NCBI GenBank assembly: GCA_002118135.1
Contig: BDIU01000492.1
Location: forward strand, 1 to 45,930
Origin: Trebouxia sp. TZW2008
Lineage: Eukaryota; Chlorophyta; Trebouxiophyceae; Trebouxiales; Trebouxiaceae
Direction of reading: 5' to 3'
Length of the DNA stretch: 45,930 nucleotides
The translations under genes were made by a program, and so were the position numbers. Below are positions 13,247 to 24,900 of this stretch, piece by piece. Position 1 is the first letter of the stretch; each line of letters opens with the position of its first letter. The notes below the pieces were generated by a model. The model was not told the DNA's origin and ran no database searches. It was given only the letters and a program-made list of their open reading frames with translations.

Positions 13247-13424
13247 AAGGGTTTGCCGAATTCGCTTAAATCTTGACCGAACAGCCCTTGTAAATGCCCC
13301 TAGCAAGCTGTCTGAGCTGTTCGTTCAAGCTGTTTTGAAAGGTCTAGCTGCAATCTTTTGTCACTCACGCCGCTTCCGTCGCTCTCGCCGTCCCTATTTG
13401 CTCTCGCATCTCAAGCTTGGCGCC
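13247..13424 (+). promoter_or_regulatory. Histone H1 promoter/5' UTR with shared histone module
   Basis: Positions 13261..13290 repeat the histone module found between both H2B/H3 pairs: core CGCTTAAATCTTGACCGA followed by CAGCCCTTG. The left arm is degenerate here (AAGGGTTTG at 13248). The module is about 135 nt upstream of the H1 ATG, compared with about 120 nt for H3. A pyrimidine-rich leader precedes the ATG. Confidence 0.75.
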
Positions 13425-14915
13425 ATGGCTCCCAAAGCTGCCCCAACTCACGCCCCCTATGCTGACATGATCAAGGCAGCCGTTGTGGCACTGAAGGAGC
13501 GCAATGGCTCATCTCTGCCAGCTCTCAAAAAGAAGATTGGTGAGCATCACTGCAGCTTTCATGCTTGAAAGCTTTCGGTCAACAGCTCTCAGGGCTGCTG
13601 CTCAAGTTGACTCTCCCCAGGATGTTAACATCCACTCTCTGCAGTGTCTCACCCCAACACCAGCTGGTGGTCATTTCTTTGTCGCATGCATACAAGGTTC
13701 TTACAATAAGGTTGAAAAGTGTCTTGTTGCTGCAGCTGCTGACAACAAGCTGTCTGGTAACTGGGAGGCTCACCTCAAGCAGCAGCTGAAGAGTCTTACC
13801 AAGGCTGGCAAGCTCGTCAAGCCAGCGGGCAAGAACACTTACAAGCTGGGCGACGCTTTGAAGAAGGCCCCCAAGAAGAAGGCGGTAAGCATCAGCCTCT
13901 GCTTCTTGCGAAGAGCAGCTGTTCAAATTTTCGCTGCCTGTTCGACTTCCAAGTCGTATGCCCGATCTTCTGGCCTCTTACCCGCGCCTTTTGACCTGCA
14001 GGCACCAAAGAAGAAGGCGTCCGCCACAAAGCCCAAGAGCGGTGTGGCTGCTGACCCCAAGGGCAATGCCAAGAAGGGTGCAGCTACCAACAAGGTAAGA
14101 CCAGCCACTGCATATGCTTTTACGTTTTCAAAATTTTGCCTTGACAACACTTACAGCTGCTACCTTTGCTTGCTGACACTCACACTCTGTCTTTTCCTTT
14201 GCTTTCAGCTCATTCTGTCAAGTACATGCTGTGCCATTTCCAAAGTTGCCACTCCTTTGAGCTAAATCTGTCCCTTTTCCTATGCAGGCCAAGGCTGCCA
14301 AGAAGAAGGCCCCTGCCAAGCCAAAGGCTGAGACCACTGGTACTGACGCCACCAAGGCTGCAGCTAAGCCAAAGGCCAAGAAGGCGACAGGCACTGCTAA
14401 GCCCAAGAGTGGTGTCGCTGCTGACCCCAAGGGCAACGCCAAGAAGGCTGCAGCCACCAACAAGGTGAGACAATCATTCATTCTCAACATTTGTGTGTTG
14501 AAAGCATCTTCGACATCCATGACTTCTGCATTTGCTTTGTTGCTAGTCCAATGCACCGCAGATTTTGACTTGTAGTGTCTACTCTGTCATCAGAACACCC
14601 TCAGCTCTTTTGAACCACTATAAACAATACAGCGCTTGCTACATACCAGCAAGCACCTCTGTTTCAGAAGTCTCTCTTTCTGTGTCCCTGTTGACACTCT
14701 CTCATGCATTTGTACAGGCCAAGGCTGCCAAGAAGAAGACTCCCGTCAAGAAGGCTGCCACCAAGGCAAAGAAGCCCGCCAGCGCCACCAAGAAGAAGAC
14801 TCCTGTCAAGAAGCCAGCAGGTGTCAAGAAGCCTGCAACCAAGAAGGCTGCCACCAAAAAGGCAGCCCCAAAGGCTAAGGCGGCCAAGGCTGCTCCTGCT
14901 GCTACCACAGCTTGA
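13425..14915 (+). CDS. Linker histone H1
   Basis: Binds linker DNA at the nucleosome entry/exit. Five exons: 13425..13539, 13736..13884, 14002..14094, 14288..14464, 14718..14915; 243 residues. Exons 1-2 encode the H15 winged-helix domain (about 12-85: YADMIKAAVVALKERNGSS, then NWEAHLKQQLKSLTKAGKLV and NTYKLGDAL). Exons 3-5 encode the Lys/Ala/Pro tail. Exons 3 and 4 both end with KPKSGVAADPKGNAKK plus (G/A)AATNK at the same phase-0 donor, so the tail grew by exon duplication. Exon 5 adds repeated KKTPVKK motifs. The exon 2 acceptor at 13735 was chosen because it alone restores the H15 alignment; an upstream AG would add unrelated residues. A histone stem-loop follows the stop. Confidence 0.92.
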
Positions 14916-14968
14916 GCGCCCCTCAACCCCCCCACCCAAGGGGGGGCTGTACCTCATTTACCTCAAAT

Positions 14969-14985
14969 GGTGTTTATTCAACACC
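14969..14985 (+). promoter_or_regulatory. Histone mRNA 3' stem-loop of H1
   Basis: GGTGTT-TATTC-AACACC, 53 nt after the H1 stop, with the same stem as the core histone genes. A linker histone with the same 3' signal suggests common cell-cycle control. Confidence 0.9.
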
Positions 14986-15992
14986 ACCACAACTGGAATC
15001 ACTTGCCTACCTTGCGATGTCTGCCAGTGACTGCCTTGCAGTGCTCAGCATGCAAACGAAATCAAAGGCAGTAACAGTCTGTCCTTTGCTCTGCTCATGA
15101 AGTTGTTTGACTGAGGGAATGACTGTACAAGGCGTGAGCAGCATGCAACTCAAGTGATACTGCTGCTCTGCCCTGGCACTTACACAAAATGCAGTCACGC
15201 ACTGATGTGGCATCGGGCAGCCACGTTGTCAATCCCTCATATACCATGACTTGTGCCTATGTAAGCTGCCTTGTCACAGACGATGCAATCTTCCATTGCG
15301 CTTCTGTGCATGAACCTCAACAGCACTCATCACTGTGCTCAACTCTCTACACTTTGACAGCGCGCATTCTTTGATGTCAGCATGCTCAGCTGAAAGTATG
15401 CTTGCAGCACCCGTCATTGCACTGTGAAGATTAAATTGGGATTGTATGTAGAGTTTGCTTCAGCTGTAAGCAGTGCAGGCACAATGATGTCAAATGTTTT
15501 AGCAAACAGATCATGCCCTGCTGTTGACAGCACATTTCCGCCATGTTGTGTCAAGACAGCGCAGCGTCCGCGTCACATGCATATGTTACAGATATTGTCT
15601 GGCATGCAACTTGCTGCCAAACTGATGTCAAAGGTGTCAAAAACATGCATGCCAGTAGCGCACAGGCGGCAGATGCTGACTACAAGCATTGGCAATATAT
15701 GGCGTATACAAGTAGTTGAAAAGTCTTGTTCTCTAAAAAGAGCTGTCAATGTCATATTTTTGCTGCGAGACGCATCATGTATCAGACACTGCACTGTAAT
15801 ACAGGTGCAGGGAATGTGTCATGCCACGCAGCTTCACTTCAGCTTCTTCCTTGTTTGCATATATTGCTCAAGCAGATTCTTGTTAAAATGTGCGTCATAC
15901 AAAAAAGCTACTTCTGGAGAATAGTTGCCATTGAGCTTTAGCAGCGCATTGTAGCAGCTGTGTGTGTTGTATCATATGTTATAGTATCAAGG
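14986..15992. other. Intergenic, H1 / Pumilio (convergent)
   Basis: Contains the 3' ends of both transcripts. An open frame at 15424..15924 lacks a recognisable domain and I do not call it a gene. Confidence 0.5.
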
Positions 15993-18900
15993 CTATTGCT
16001 GGTCATTTTTGCCTTCTGGGCGAGCCTCATCATCAGCAGATGATGCATTCTGTCCAGGCGAATCAGCAATGGGAGCCTTGGACGCCTGTGCCTGTGCTTG
16101 AGAGGTCTGCATTGCAGCCAAATGTCAGATGCATGTCCACACACAACAGACTCATCAGCGCTCTAGACAGTATGGCAGGACTGAAAAAAGGAATGCAGTC
16201 TGATTGTGTACAACATGCATGTAAAACAGGTATGAAACACCATGTAAGCCAAAGCACTGTGACCATTTGAGCCAAAGCATTGCTTCACCTAGTATCTTTG
16301 CTTGCCATTCTGTTTACTGCATTATCAGCCATGACTGGGTGCAATACATTCTGGCATGGAAGCAAAGTGTCCAGGCAATTTGACACGGCAGTAGAGTGCA
16401 CGTACCTGCTGAGTAGCAGCTGCATTGCCAGCTGCCAGCAGCTTCTCTATCCTTGCCACGATGTGCTTGCCATATGTCAGCTTCTTGAGCTGCGTCAGAT
16501 GAGCAGTGATGCAGCTCATCAGCAGCTGCCTCTGTGAGTCATCACACACCTGCAAAATCATTGAATACCTTCAGCAGCCATAGCCAAATCGATACTGAAA
16601 AGCATTTGAAGCTTTGCCAGTATGAGAGCTGGTGCACCGACACAACAGCAGCATTGAAGATGCGCAGCATTTGAAGTTGAAATGGGAGCTGATGCACCAA
16701 CACTAATGAGAAACGCAATATGCCCGATGCAGATGCGACCCTCTGGCAAAAGAAGCATGGCACATGCAGCCTCTTGATCAACAGCCCCAGACCATTGTTG
16801 GTGGTGTTCATGCTGAGCACTGCAACAAGGTATACAAATTATGATGCAAAGCGTTTTAACCAGATTCAGAGGAACGCTCAATCTGTCATTTCCCTGAGGT
16901 GAGTCAGAACAACTGGAGATCCGCAGGGGATCGACAATAAGAGGAAGACAAGGATAGAGAGACAAAGAGATAGGGGAGATGCAGCCAGCAATGACTTTGA
17001 ATCACTGGCAGGTCTCAATGCTCACTGCACTCTCAAAGACCATGACCTATATTGGTAGTGGGGCACACTGCGTATGCTCAATCACATCCACACTGACTCA
17101 CCTCCAGCATCTTCTGGACAACATAGTTGGCATATGGGTCCTTAGTCAGAGCCTGCAGAGTCGCTGAATCTGGCTGTGGCCCTTCTGGTCGCCCCAGTAC
17201 CTCCTGTATCAAGGACTGCAAGAAGAAGCACATTTATTGTCATCTCGGCACAAGCTGCAAATAGGGAAAGGAGAGGATCAAACTTTTGGGCAGGAGCTGC
17301 AAGGGAAGAGGGCCATTGAGATGTGCAACTCTCGCAAGTTGCTTCAACAGGTGCTATATCAGGCCCTGCAACAAACAGCAACACGAGTCTTGTCTCCTGA
17401 CAGAAGCTGTGAGGCAAAGAGCAAACATTCACGCATCTGCCACAAGCTGCAGCAAGAAGAAGTAGAGCAAGATTTCGCAGCTGGCAGCAACTGCAAGAAG
17501 AAGAGGAAGAGTCAGAAGTGCAGCTTGCACTGGCATTGCATGATGCATCACACATGCTTTCTTTGCAAGCGTTGCTCAATCCGCATCCCAGTCTGCAACA
17601 AGTTGAATGACGAATGACAAATGAGAGAGATGTTGGACGCAGTTGCTCACCATTCCTCAAGCCCGAATAGGTTTCCCTCAGTCTTGGAACAAATTGTATG
17701 GCATTTGACAGGTCAGAGGCATGAGCAGCTGCTGCTGAGTGTGCTCACAATCTTGATAAGGCTTCATGTAACACACAAGCCCCATTGGCAACTGTTTCTG
17801 CCCTTTGTTCTAGCCCTGGACAACTTGGATGACATGCAGCAGTTGAGGAGATAAGCATCCGCTGCTCACCTTTCTGGTCTCAGAGTTGCCATACTGCAGG
17901 CACTTCTCGATGACATTGGAGGCAAACTTGTGCTGGCTCAATCGCACCACCTGCCCTGAAAGTCTCTCACTGATCTCCTGCCTGTAATTAACACCAACCG
18001 AGCTCAGGCAAAGGTAAACACAAAAGCTATATTGCTCAGTCAAAGCGTTGTAATGATCTTGCGCCTGCAGTCATCACTTGCCAAGCTTACAAGAAAGCAA
18101 ATGCAAAAAAACTGTGAACTTCTTATGTAAAAGTGCTATCAAAAGTTTAGGAAGATCTGGAATGACGTTGTTTTGTCTGACTTTCAACAGTTGAACATTA
18201 GGCGTCCATATTGCGATGCTCAAGACAAGCCTGCCTGGCGAGATAGGACTCGTGCCACACATACCTAGCAGTATATGCTGGAACACGTAATATTATGATT
18301 ATTATTATTAAAAGTTTTCGATAACAGCCTCTCCCTGATCTCCAGCTTGCATAAAATTCTGGGCAAACTCAGGCAGAAGCACATCAATGGACAGCATGTT
18401 TGTGTGCATGGATAGAAGTGCTATGCTTGATGAGGTTGTTGCCGTAACAGTCAATGTTGTAACAGTCAATGCCGTAACGGTCAATGCCGTAACAGTCAAC
18501 GCCGTAACAGTCAATGGCAAGGGCAGCAGTGACTTGCAGGATCACTCCTTCAATATAAGACGTGCAATACTGTTTGGTAATCATGGCATCTAAGTATGTG
18601 GCAGCATCAGGCTCCAGCGCATGCTGGACGACTGAGTCGCCATACTGTACAAAATTTCAGGGCAGCAACAGCTTGCAGAAACAGCTCTTGGTCACACACC
18701 GAGCAGGCCACTCAAGCCAAAGCAGCTGAAGGCTTTTGATACAAATGGGCGAAGCGAGGTGGACTGTACTTGCATCATCTGGCCCATGCTTCAGCATATG
18801 CTGGATGACATAGCTGCCATACTGATTCATGGTCAGGGCAGCAGTGGCTTGCAGAACAACTTTTTGGCTACAAGACATCTTCGTCATTTAAGCCATGGCA

Positions 18901-21900
18901 GCTGAAGACCTTTGACACAGATGGGCACAGCAAGGTTCAGTGTATCTGGCAGCATCAGGTCCAGCATATGCTGGATGACATAGTTGAGGTCCTGGTTTGC
19001 TTGATGCCCATAAGACAGCAGTTGTACCAAGCAACTGACATGCAAGGGACTCTCAGAAGCAAGGGTGAAGGTACCTTGCAGCATCAGGCCCATGCTCCAG
19101 CATATGCTGTAAGACATAGTTGCCATATTGATCAATCGTGATTGCAGCAGGGCGCCTAACAGCTTTGCTGAGAAACATACATCTCCTGTCACTGTAACTA
19201 TTACATCAAACAGGAGGGTAAAGCATAGTTGATTATACCTTGCTGCGTCAGGTCCATGCTCCAGCATATGCTGTATTACATAGTTGCCATACTGGTCAAT
19301 GGTGAGAGCAGCAGTGGCTTGCAGAATGTCCCGCCGGATGGAGTCTTTGACATCATCAATGGTACAGTGCTCCAGCACCCGCTGCACCACTCTGCACCCG
19401 TACGGATGCGCGGACAGACTGACCACGTTGCCCTTGATGTCCTGCAGTCATATGAAACAGTGTCAGAAGCGTCGCTTTCCTCCATTCAGTCTTCAAAATC
19501 ATGCCTGAGCTGAATGTGTCTGGTCATCCTGCAGCTGTATGAATGAAGTCCTTGACGCCATCAACGGTACAGTGCTCCAGCACCCGCTGTACCACTCTGC
19601 ACCCATACGGATGCGCCGACAGACGCGCCACGTTGCCCTTGATGCCCTGCCACCAACAGAAGGAGATAGTCAGAGGTCTCGCTTTGCCTCACTAAGCTTC
19701 CTCTTTGTGAGCATACTGAACACTTGGCAAACCCACAACCTGTGCGCAGGCGCTGACGCACAGACAGCAATTCTGTATCAGCTTTGAAGTCATGCAGACC
19801 CAGTGTTGGCAAGATTACTAAGTCCCGGGTTATCAACCTGTTAATCAACTTATTAACTGAGGTTGATAAGATCCCGCAGGTGGATTTGCCTCATTTTGCA
19901 GTGCAGGTTAATATGTTTGGGTTTATTAAACTGTGAACTAATTTATTGACAGAGGTTGATTACCACCCCAAAACTTATTGAGGGTTGAAAAACCAACAAT
20001 GTGCAAACCTGGCTTTGCTGCTGAGTGCCATGCAGCGTCCCAACACTGACATACGGCAACAGCAGTGAGTCATAAATATTGCGAGGTGAGCTGAAACAGC
20101 TGAAGTCCTGGGTTGCGCGTTGCTATGAACCTCACAAGCTTGCTTGATGCACTCCATGGATGTTTGCACAGTGTAGGCATGCTATAAATGCTGCATTTAC
20201 CAACAGGCAGCAGAGCTTCAGAGCCTGAACAGCAGAGTGTACCCTCATCTTGACCATAGCTTGGATCTCTGAGGTGGGCTTCACCTAGGCAATGCTTTAC
20301 ATTCACAAGCTGGCTTAATTCACTGACTGCTGCTTTGGGCTAACAGTATGTCACACTCCGGCAGCAACATCTATTCAGAAGGCAGCAGGAAACTCAGGAT
20401 CGAAACCCTAAAAAGCAGAGTGGTAACCCTCACCTCAACCATAGACTGAATCTCTGTGGTGGGTTTCACACGCTCAATGCTCTTCTGGATCACGTGGTTG
20501 CCGTTCTGATCCCGCACACACCGCATCACCTGGCCTTGCAGCTCCTTCGCAATTATGCGCTGCTGCTCTAAGGGGAGCACTTCCAAAGCCTTCTGAATGA
20601 CTCGGCAGCCATACATTTGGAGAGACAGTGGCAGCACGTGGTTTTGTATGACCCCTGCCAGCGCCTCAAGAAGCTCCTGTAGCAGGGCACACAACATCTT
20701 GCATGGACTTTCCTTTGCATTTCTGTCTTTCCCCATGCGTTGATTTTCTGTTCAATGACTTGGCAGCCAGACATTTTGAGGGACAGCGGCAGGACCTGGA
20801 TCTGAATGACGCCTGCTATCGCCTCTCGCAACTCCTGCAATTCAATGAAACATTGGACCCAACATGCTGCAAAGTTTATGTCTTCCTCCATGTCCTTCTT
20901 CTGCTTCAGTTGGCAGGTACCAGAACAGCAGTAAAGTGTGGTTCTAGATGTCATCTGCCAGCCTTGCCGAGGTCAAGACACTCAAGTGTCCAGCCATGTC
21001 TTTGCAGTGTAGACCGGCCAAAGTAGGATTCAATGCAAGACACGCAGCGCCCCATACATGCAGCACAGCAAACAAATTGCACAGCCCTGAGCGTCATCCA
21101 AAGAAGGATTGCATGACACAAGATTTGTGTGATTGCTTTGATGTGGGCACGAGACTGAGATGCGCCCACTGGACCCTTGGGTGCACTTCATCATGGACTG
21201 ACACCCTGACGCAATTTGTTGGACAGCGAAGGTCAAGACACTTGTCTCAGAGTGAGACACATACACAGGGAAAGCAACTGATGCAAGCTGCCTCAGCAGT
21301 TTGCTTGTGTATAATGAGTTGCTCACCTGACTGCCGTGCTCAAAGCACTTCTGTATGACGTAGTTGCCAAACACGTCTTGCATCAGTGCAATGACATGCG
21401 GCCGGACCTCCTCAAACACGCCCATGACTTGCTGTGATGACGCCTCTGCCAACTTCTGCTGTATGAAACGGCTACCATGCTGATCCCGGCAGAAGTCATT
21501 CACAAAGCCCTTGATATCCTGCAAGATATACAGGAAGCACATCAAAAACAGCTGTGAAACAAATTGAAACAATGTCAAGGGGGATTATGTAAATTGAGCC
21601 TGCATTGGCCGTCTTCATTGGTACATGCTTTGTGCTGATGCCTCTGGCAATTTCTGCTGTATAAAGTGGCTGCCATGCTGGTCTCAGCAGAATTTAGTCA
21701 CAGAGCTTTGGTGTCCTGCACGGTGCACAAAGTTAGCACCAAACACCACTATAAATGAGCCTGACAATATTTAAAACGCTTTGATCAGACCCAGCTGACA
21801 GCCTTGAAAATTTGGGCTCTTGACACAGAGCAATGTTTCCAACAGTCAACCACCCTTATATGATACTCAAAATGCTATACATTATCTTCAAAACATAAGT

Positions 21901-24900
21901 AAGTGCAAGTCTAGATCACTGAACCGTCATGTCAATTGGCAACACTGTCATCAACAGCTGAGAGGTTCAAAGCTAGTGTCAAAAAGCATGCATCACAGGA
22001 AGTGACATAGTGTGGTTCATTGTGGTTGATTGGTTGTCTCGTAAACAAAGTTCACTGGTGAAAGGTCCAATCAAGATTCAACAGCTCACTGCAAGCTCAA
22101 CTTTCTGGTCCTTGCTCTTGATCTTAGAAGCTACACGCGGCTGAGGTTGACAATGCTCCTCGACAAGGCTAAACTTTTCACCATGGTATAACAACTTACC
22201 GCAAGCTCAAAGTTCTGGTTTTTGCTCTTTGCCTTGAACTCCTCCAACAGCACAGCGGCTTGAGCAGTGTGTTCAGGATCTGCAGAAGCCCCGAGGCCCT
22301 CAGGAACAGCCCCTGCGGCATTGCTGTTGGTCGCTGTTGCACTGTCCCCTCTCCTGTCTGGCACTTGTCTGTTGCTTCTATCCCTGCGACGATTGGCAGA
22401 AACCCAGCAACTCACCAGTGTTATTACCAGCGTTATGTTACCAGTCACATACAACATAGCGACCCTGCCTGTACACATATATAGCTGATCAGGTCTGCCT
22501 GACACACACAAGCTATGGCTCACAGCATGTGTTGTAGGTTCAGATATGAGTTTTCATGCCAATTGTAATTGCGTGAAAATGTGAGTGCATCAATCCTGTA
22601 GTCAAGGTGTTTCGTTGGACAGAGTCATGGGAAGTCACCTGTCAGCTGAGTGGGCTGAGGAAGCAGCTGATAAAGCGCTGGAGGTTCGTCGGTGAAGACC
22701 ATTTGCCCCCCGCCCTCGCACCCCCTCTGACACCCCCTGCAAGCCCACCTGCCTGTTTAGAAATTTTGTCTGATGGCGTTGTGTGCCATGCCTAGAGCAA
22801 GGTGTTGCTTTGAATATGAGCAATGCGGCCTGGACAGCTGCACAGCCTTATGAGCCGTGATGCAAGTGAAAGAGTGTAAGATGATTGAGATGAACGCTTT
22901 GCAATCACCAGGATCACACACCTTGATACTTAAATTCCAAGTGGAAACCACACAAAACAACCCATTTATGATTCAAAACGCAGTCTTCAGTGCTGCCGCT
23001 GACCGTACAAAAGGGAAATCTCCACAGGAAGTTTGCGTGGGAAAACCCAGCTGCGTGATCCGGGAATCGAACCCGGGTCTGTACCGTGGCAGGGTACTAT
23101 TCTACCACTAAACCAACCACGCTAGCGACGCATGGGGACGATATATTTTGAACCAAATATATCAATTAGTTTTTAGCCACGCAAGCGTCGAGCTCATTGC
23201 AGGTTTGAGAGCGAAGGGAAGGCATACCTTATGGTTTTGCGCCAGGTCGTTGCCTGATTTGGATGCCCAGTCTGCTCGCGAAAGGGAGGACACAGCAACG
23301 CCTGGGAACACCTGACAGGAACACAGCAAACATTTTGTGCTTTGTTCACCGTTTGACTCCCGACACATCATCATGCAACATTGTCAAGCACCAATGTGAT
23401 CATGTGATGACACCAAGATGATGAGCATGCGAAGATTGCTGCAGTGAAGCTGCTGACTGAGAATTGCAAGACTCTGACACCAGAAATGCAACTCATACCA
23501 CAGAACAATGCAAGCATGGCTAAAAGCAGCCACAATCATGCTGCAGTGCTGCACGTGTGTGTATTTTGCGCAGATGTGCAAGTCAGATGCCACGTAAGGC
23601 ACATGAGATGTTCTGAGTACATCATGCTGGTTGGAAACAGTTGGTCGCTTCGGTACGTCTCTAGTAGGGCCTGCTGAGCCTGCCTAGCCCACGTAAAGAA
23701 TGAATGAATGAAAGAATGAATGGATGGATGGATGGATGGATGAATGGATGAATGAATCATGCGACCTTTTGCAACAATGGTGCTGTGAATGTACAAGGCT
23801 TCACCTGCTGTTGCGCCAAGTGCTGCATGTACTCAGCATAGTGGGGATCTAGGGCAGGAGGAAAGGGGGCTGACTGCTGATAAGGCCCAGGAGGCCTGCC
23901 TGACCCTGTAAGACATGACCATATGTTGTCACTGATAAAACAAATTCAGCAGCTGCAAAGGCACATTGTCAAATTCTTTGCTCAACTCAAGCATAGCCCT
24001 GGCAGGTCTGGGAAGTGTGCATTACAAGGAGCTGTATGCTGTTGCGCATCCAATAGAATGAGCGTGACTTCATGCAGCATCATGTGCATGGGATGATGCT
24101 GAGCTGAACTCACACAACACCCACGTATCATGTAAAAGTCTCACTGACAAGGTCAACAGCGGAAGTGTGACAGGCGGCTTTACAAACGTGAGTCACACAC
24201 TTGACGCACCTACAACTCTGCACTGGAAGGGGGAGGCTGGTGAGGCTCAACTCTTCTGTGTGCTGCAGCCTTACAGATACAGGCCTGGAACCGTTATGCT
24301 TGTGTCAAAGGCAGAAACCTACCTTGAGCACCATTCTCTCTATTGTACATGGCCATGCTGCCCTGAGCCATCTGAGGGTAGTATGTCATCATGTATCCAT
24401 TTGGCAAGTACACTGGCTGCTGCACGCCAGCCTGAGCATACATGCAAATGTGAGCCTGAGAACAAGCCAATTGAGCATAGCATTATGACGTTGCCGCAAA
24501 TGCTGACCGAGCATACATCACGACAAGGATTTCAGAAGATGCGCTGGCTGCTGCATGCCAACCTGAGCATACATAGCATAGTGAGCTTGAAACAAATGCA
24601 GCAACCAACAACAAATTGCTGGCTGAGCATACATGGTCTCATGAGCTTGGCATACATGCTAAGCTGCAGAGCATTGAGGGTAGCTATTTGGCAGATTCAC
24701 AGGCTGCTGTACGTCAGCCTGAGCACACATAACATTGTGAGCTCGAAAGAAAGGCAGCAGCCAACAACAAATTGCTGGCTGAGCATGCATTGCATTGTGA
24801 GCTTGAAACAAATGCAGCAACCAACAGCAGAATGATGGCTGAGCAGACAGCATTCCTGTCAAGCTTGCATTGATATGCATGCTCACACAGCATGTGTGCC

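Noticed and set aside
15424..15924. Plus-strand frame of 166 codons between H1 and Pumilio
   Set aside because: No family signature, and its composition resembles the surrounding intergenic DNA. Kept as intergenic.
18441..18515. Possible CRISPR array
   Set aside because: The 15-bp units are directly adjacent without spacers, in a eukaryotic intron.
24167..24835. Long plus-strand open frame (222 codons)
   Set aside because: It lies antisense over a Pumilio exon and its degenerate acceptor array. Its repetitive peptide reflects the DNA repeats, and its only conserved stretch is the short H3 fragment.
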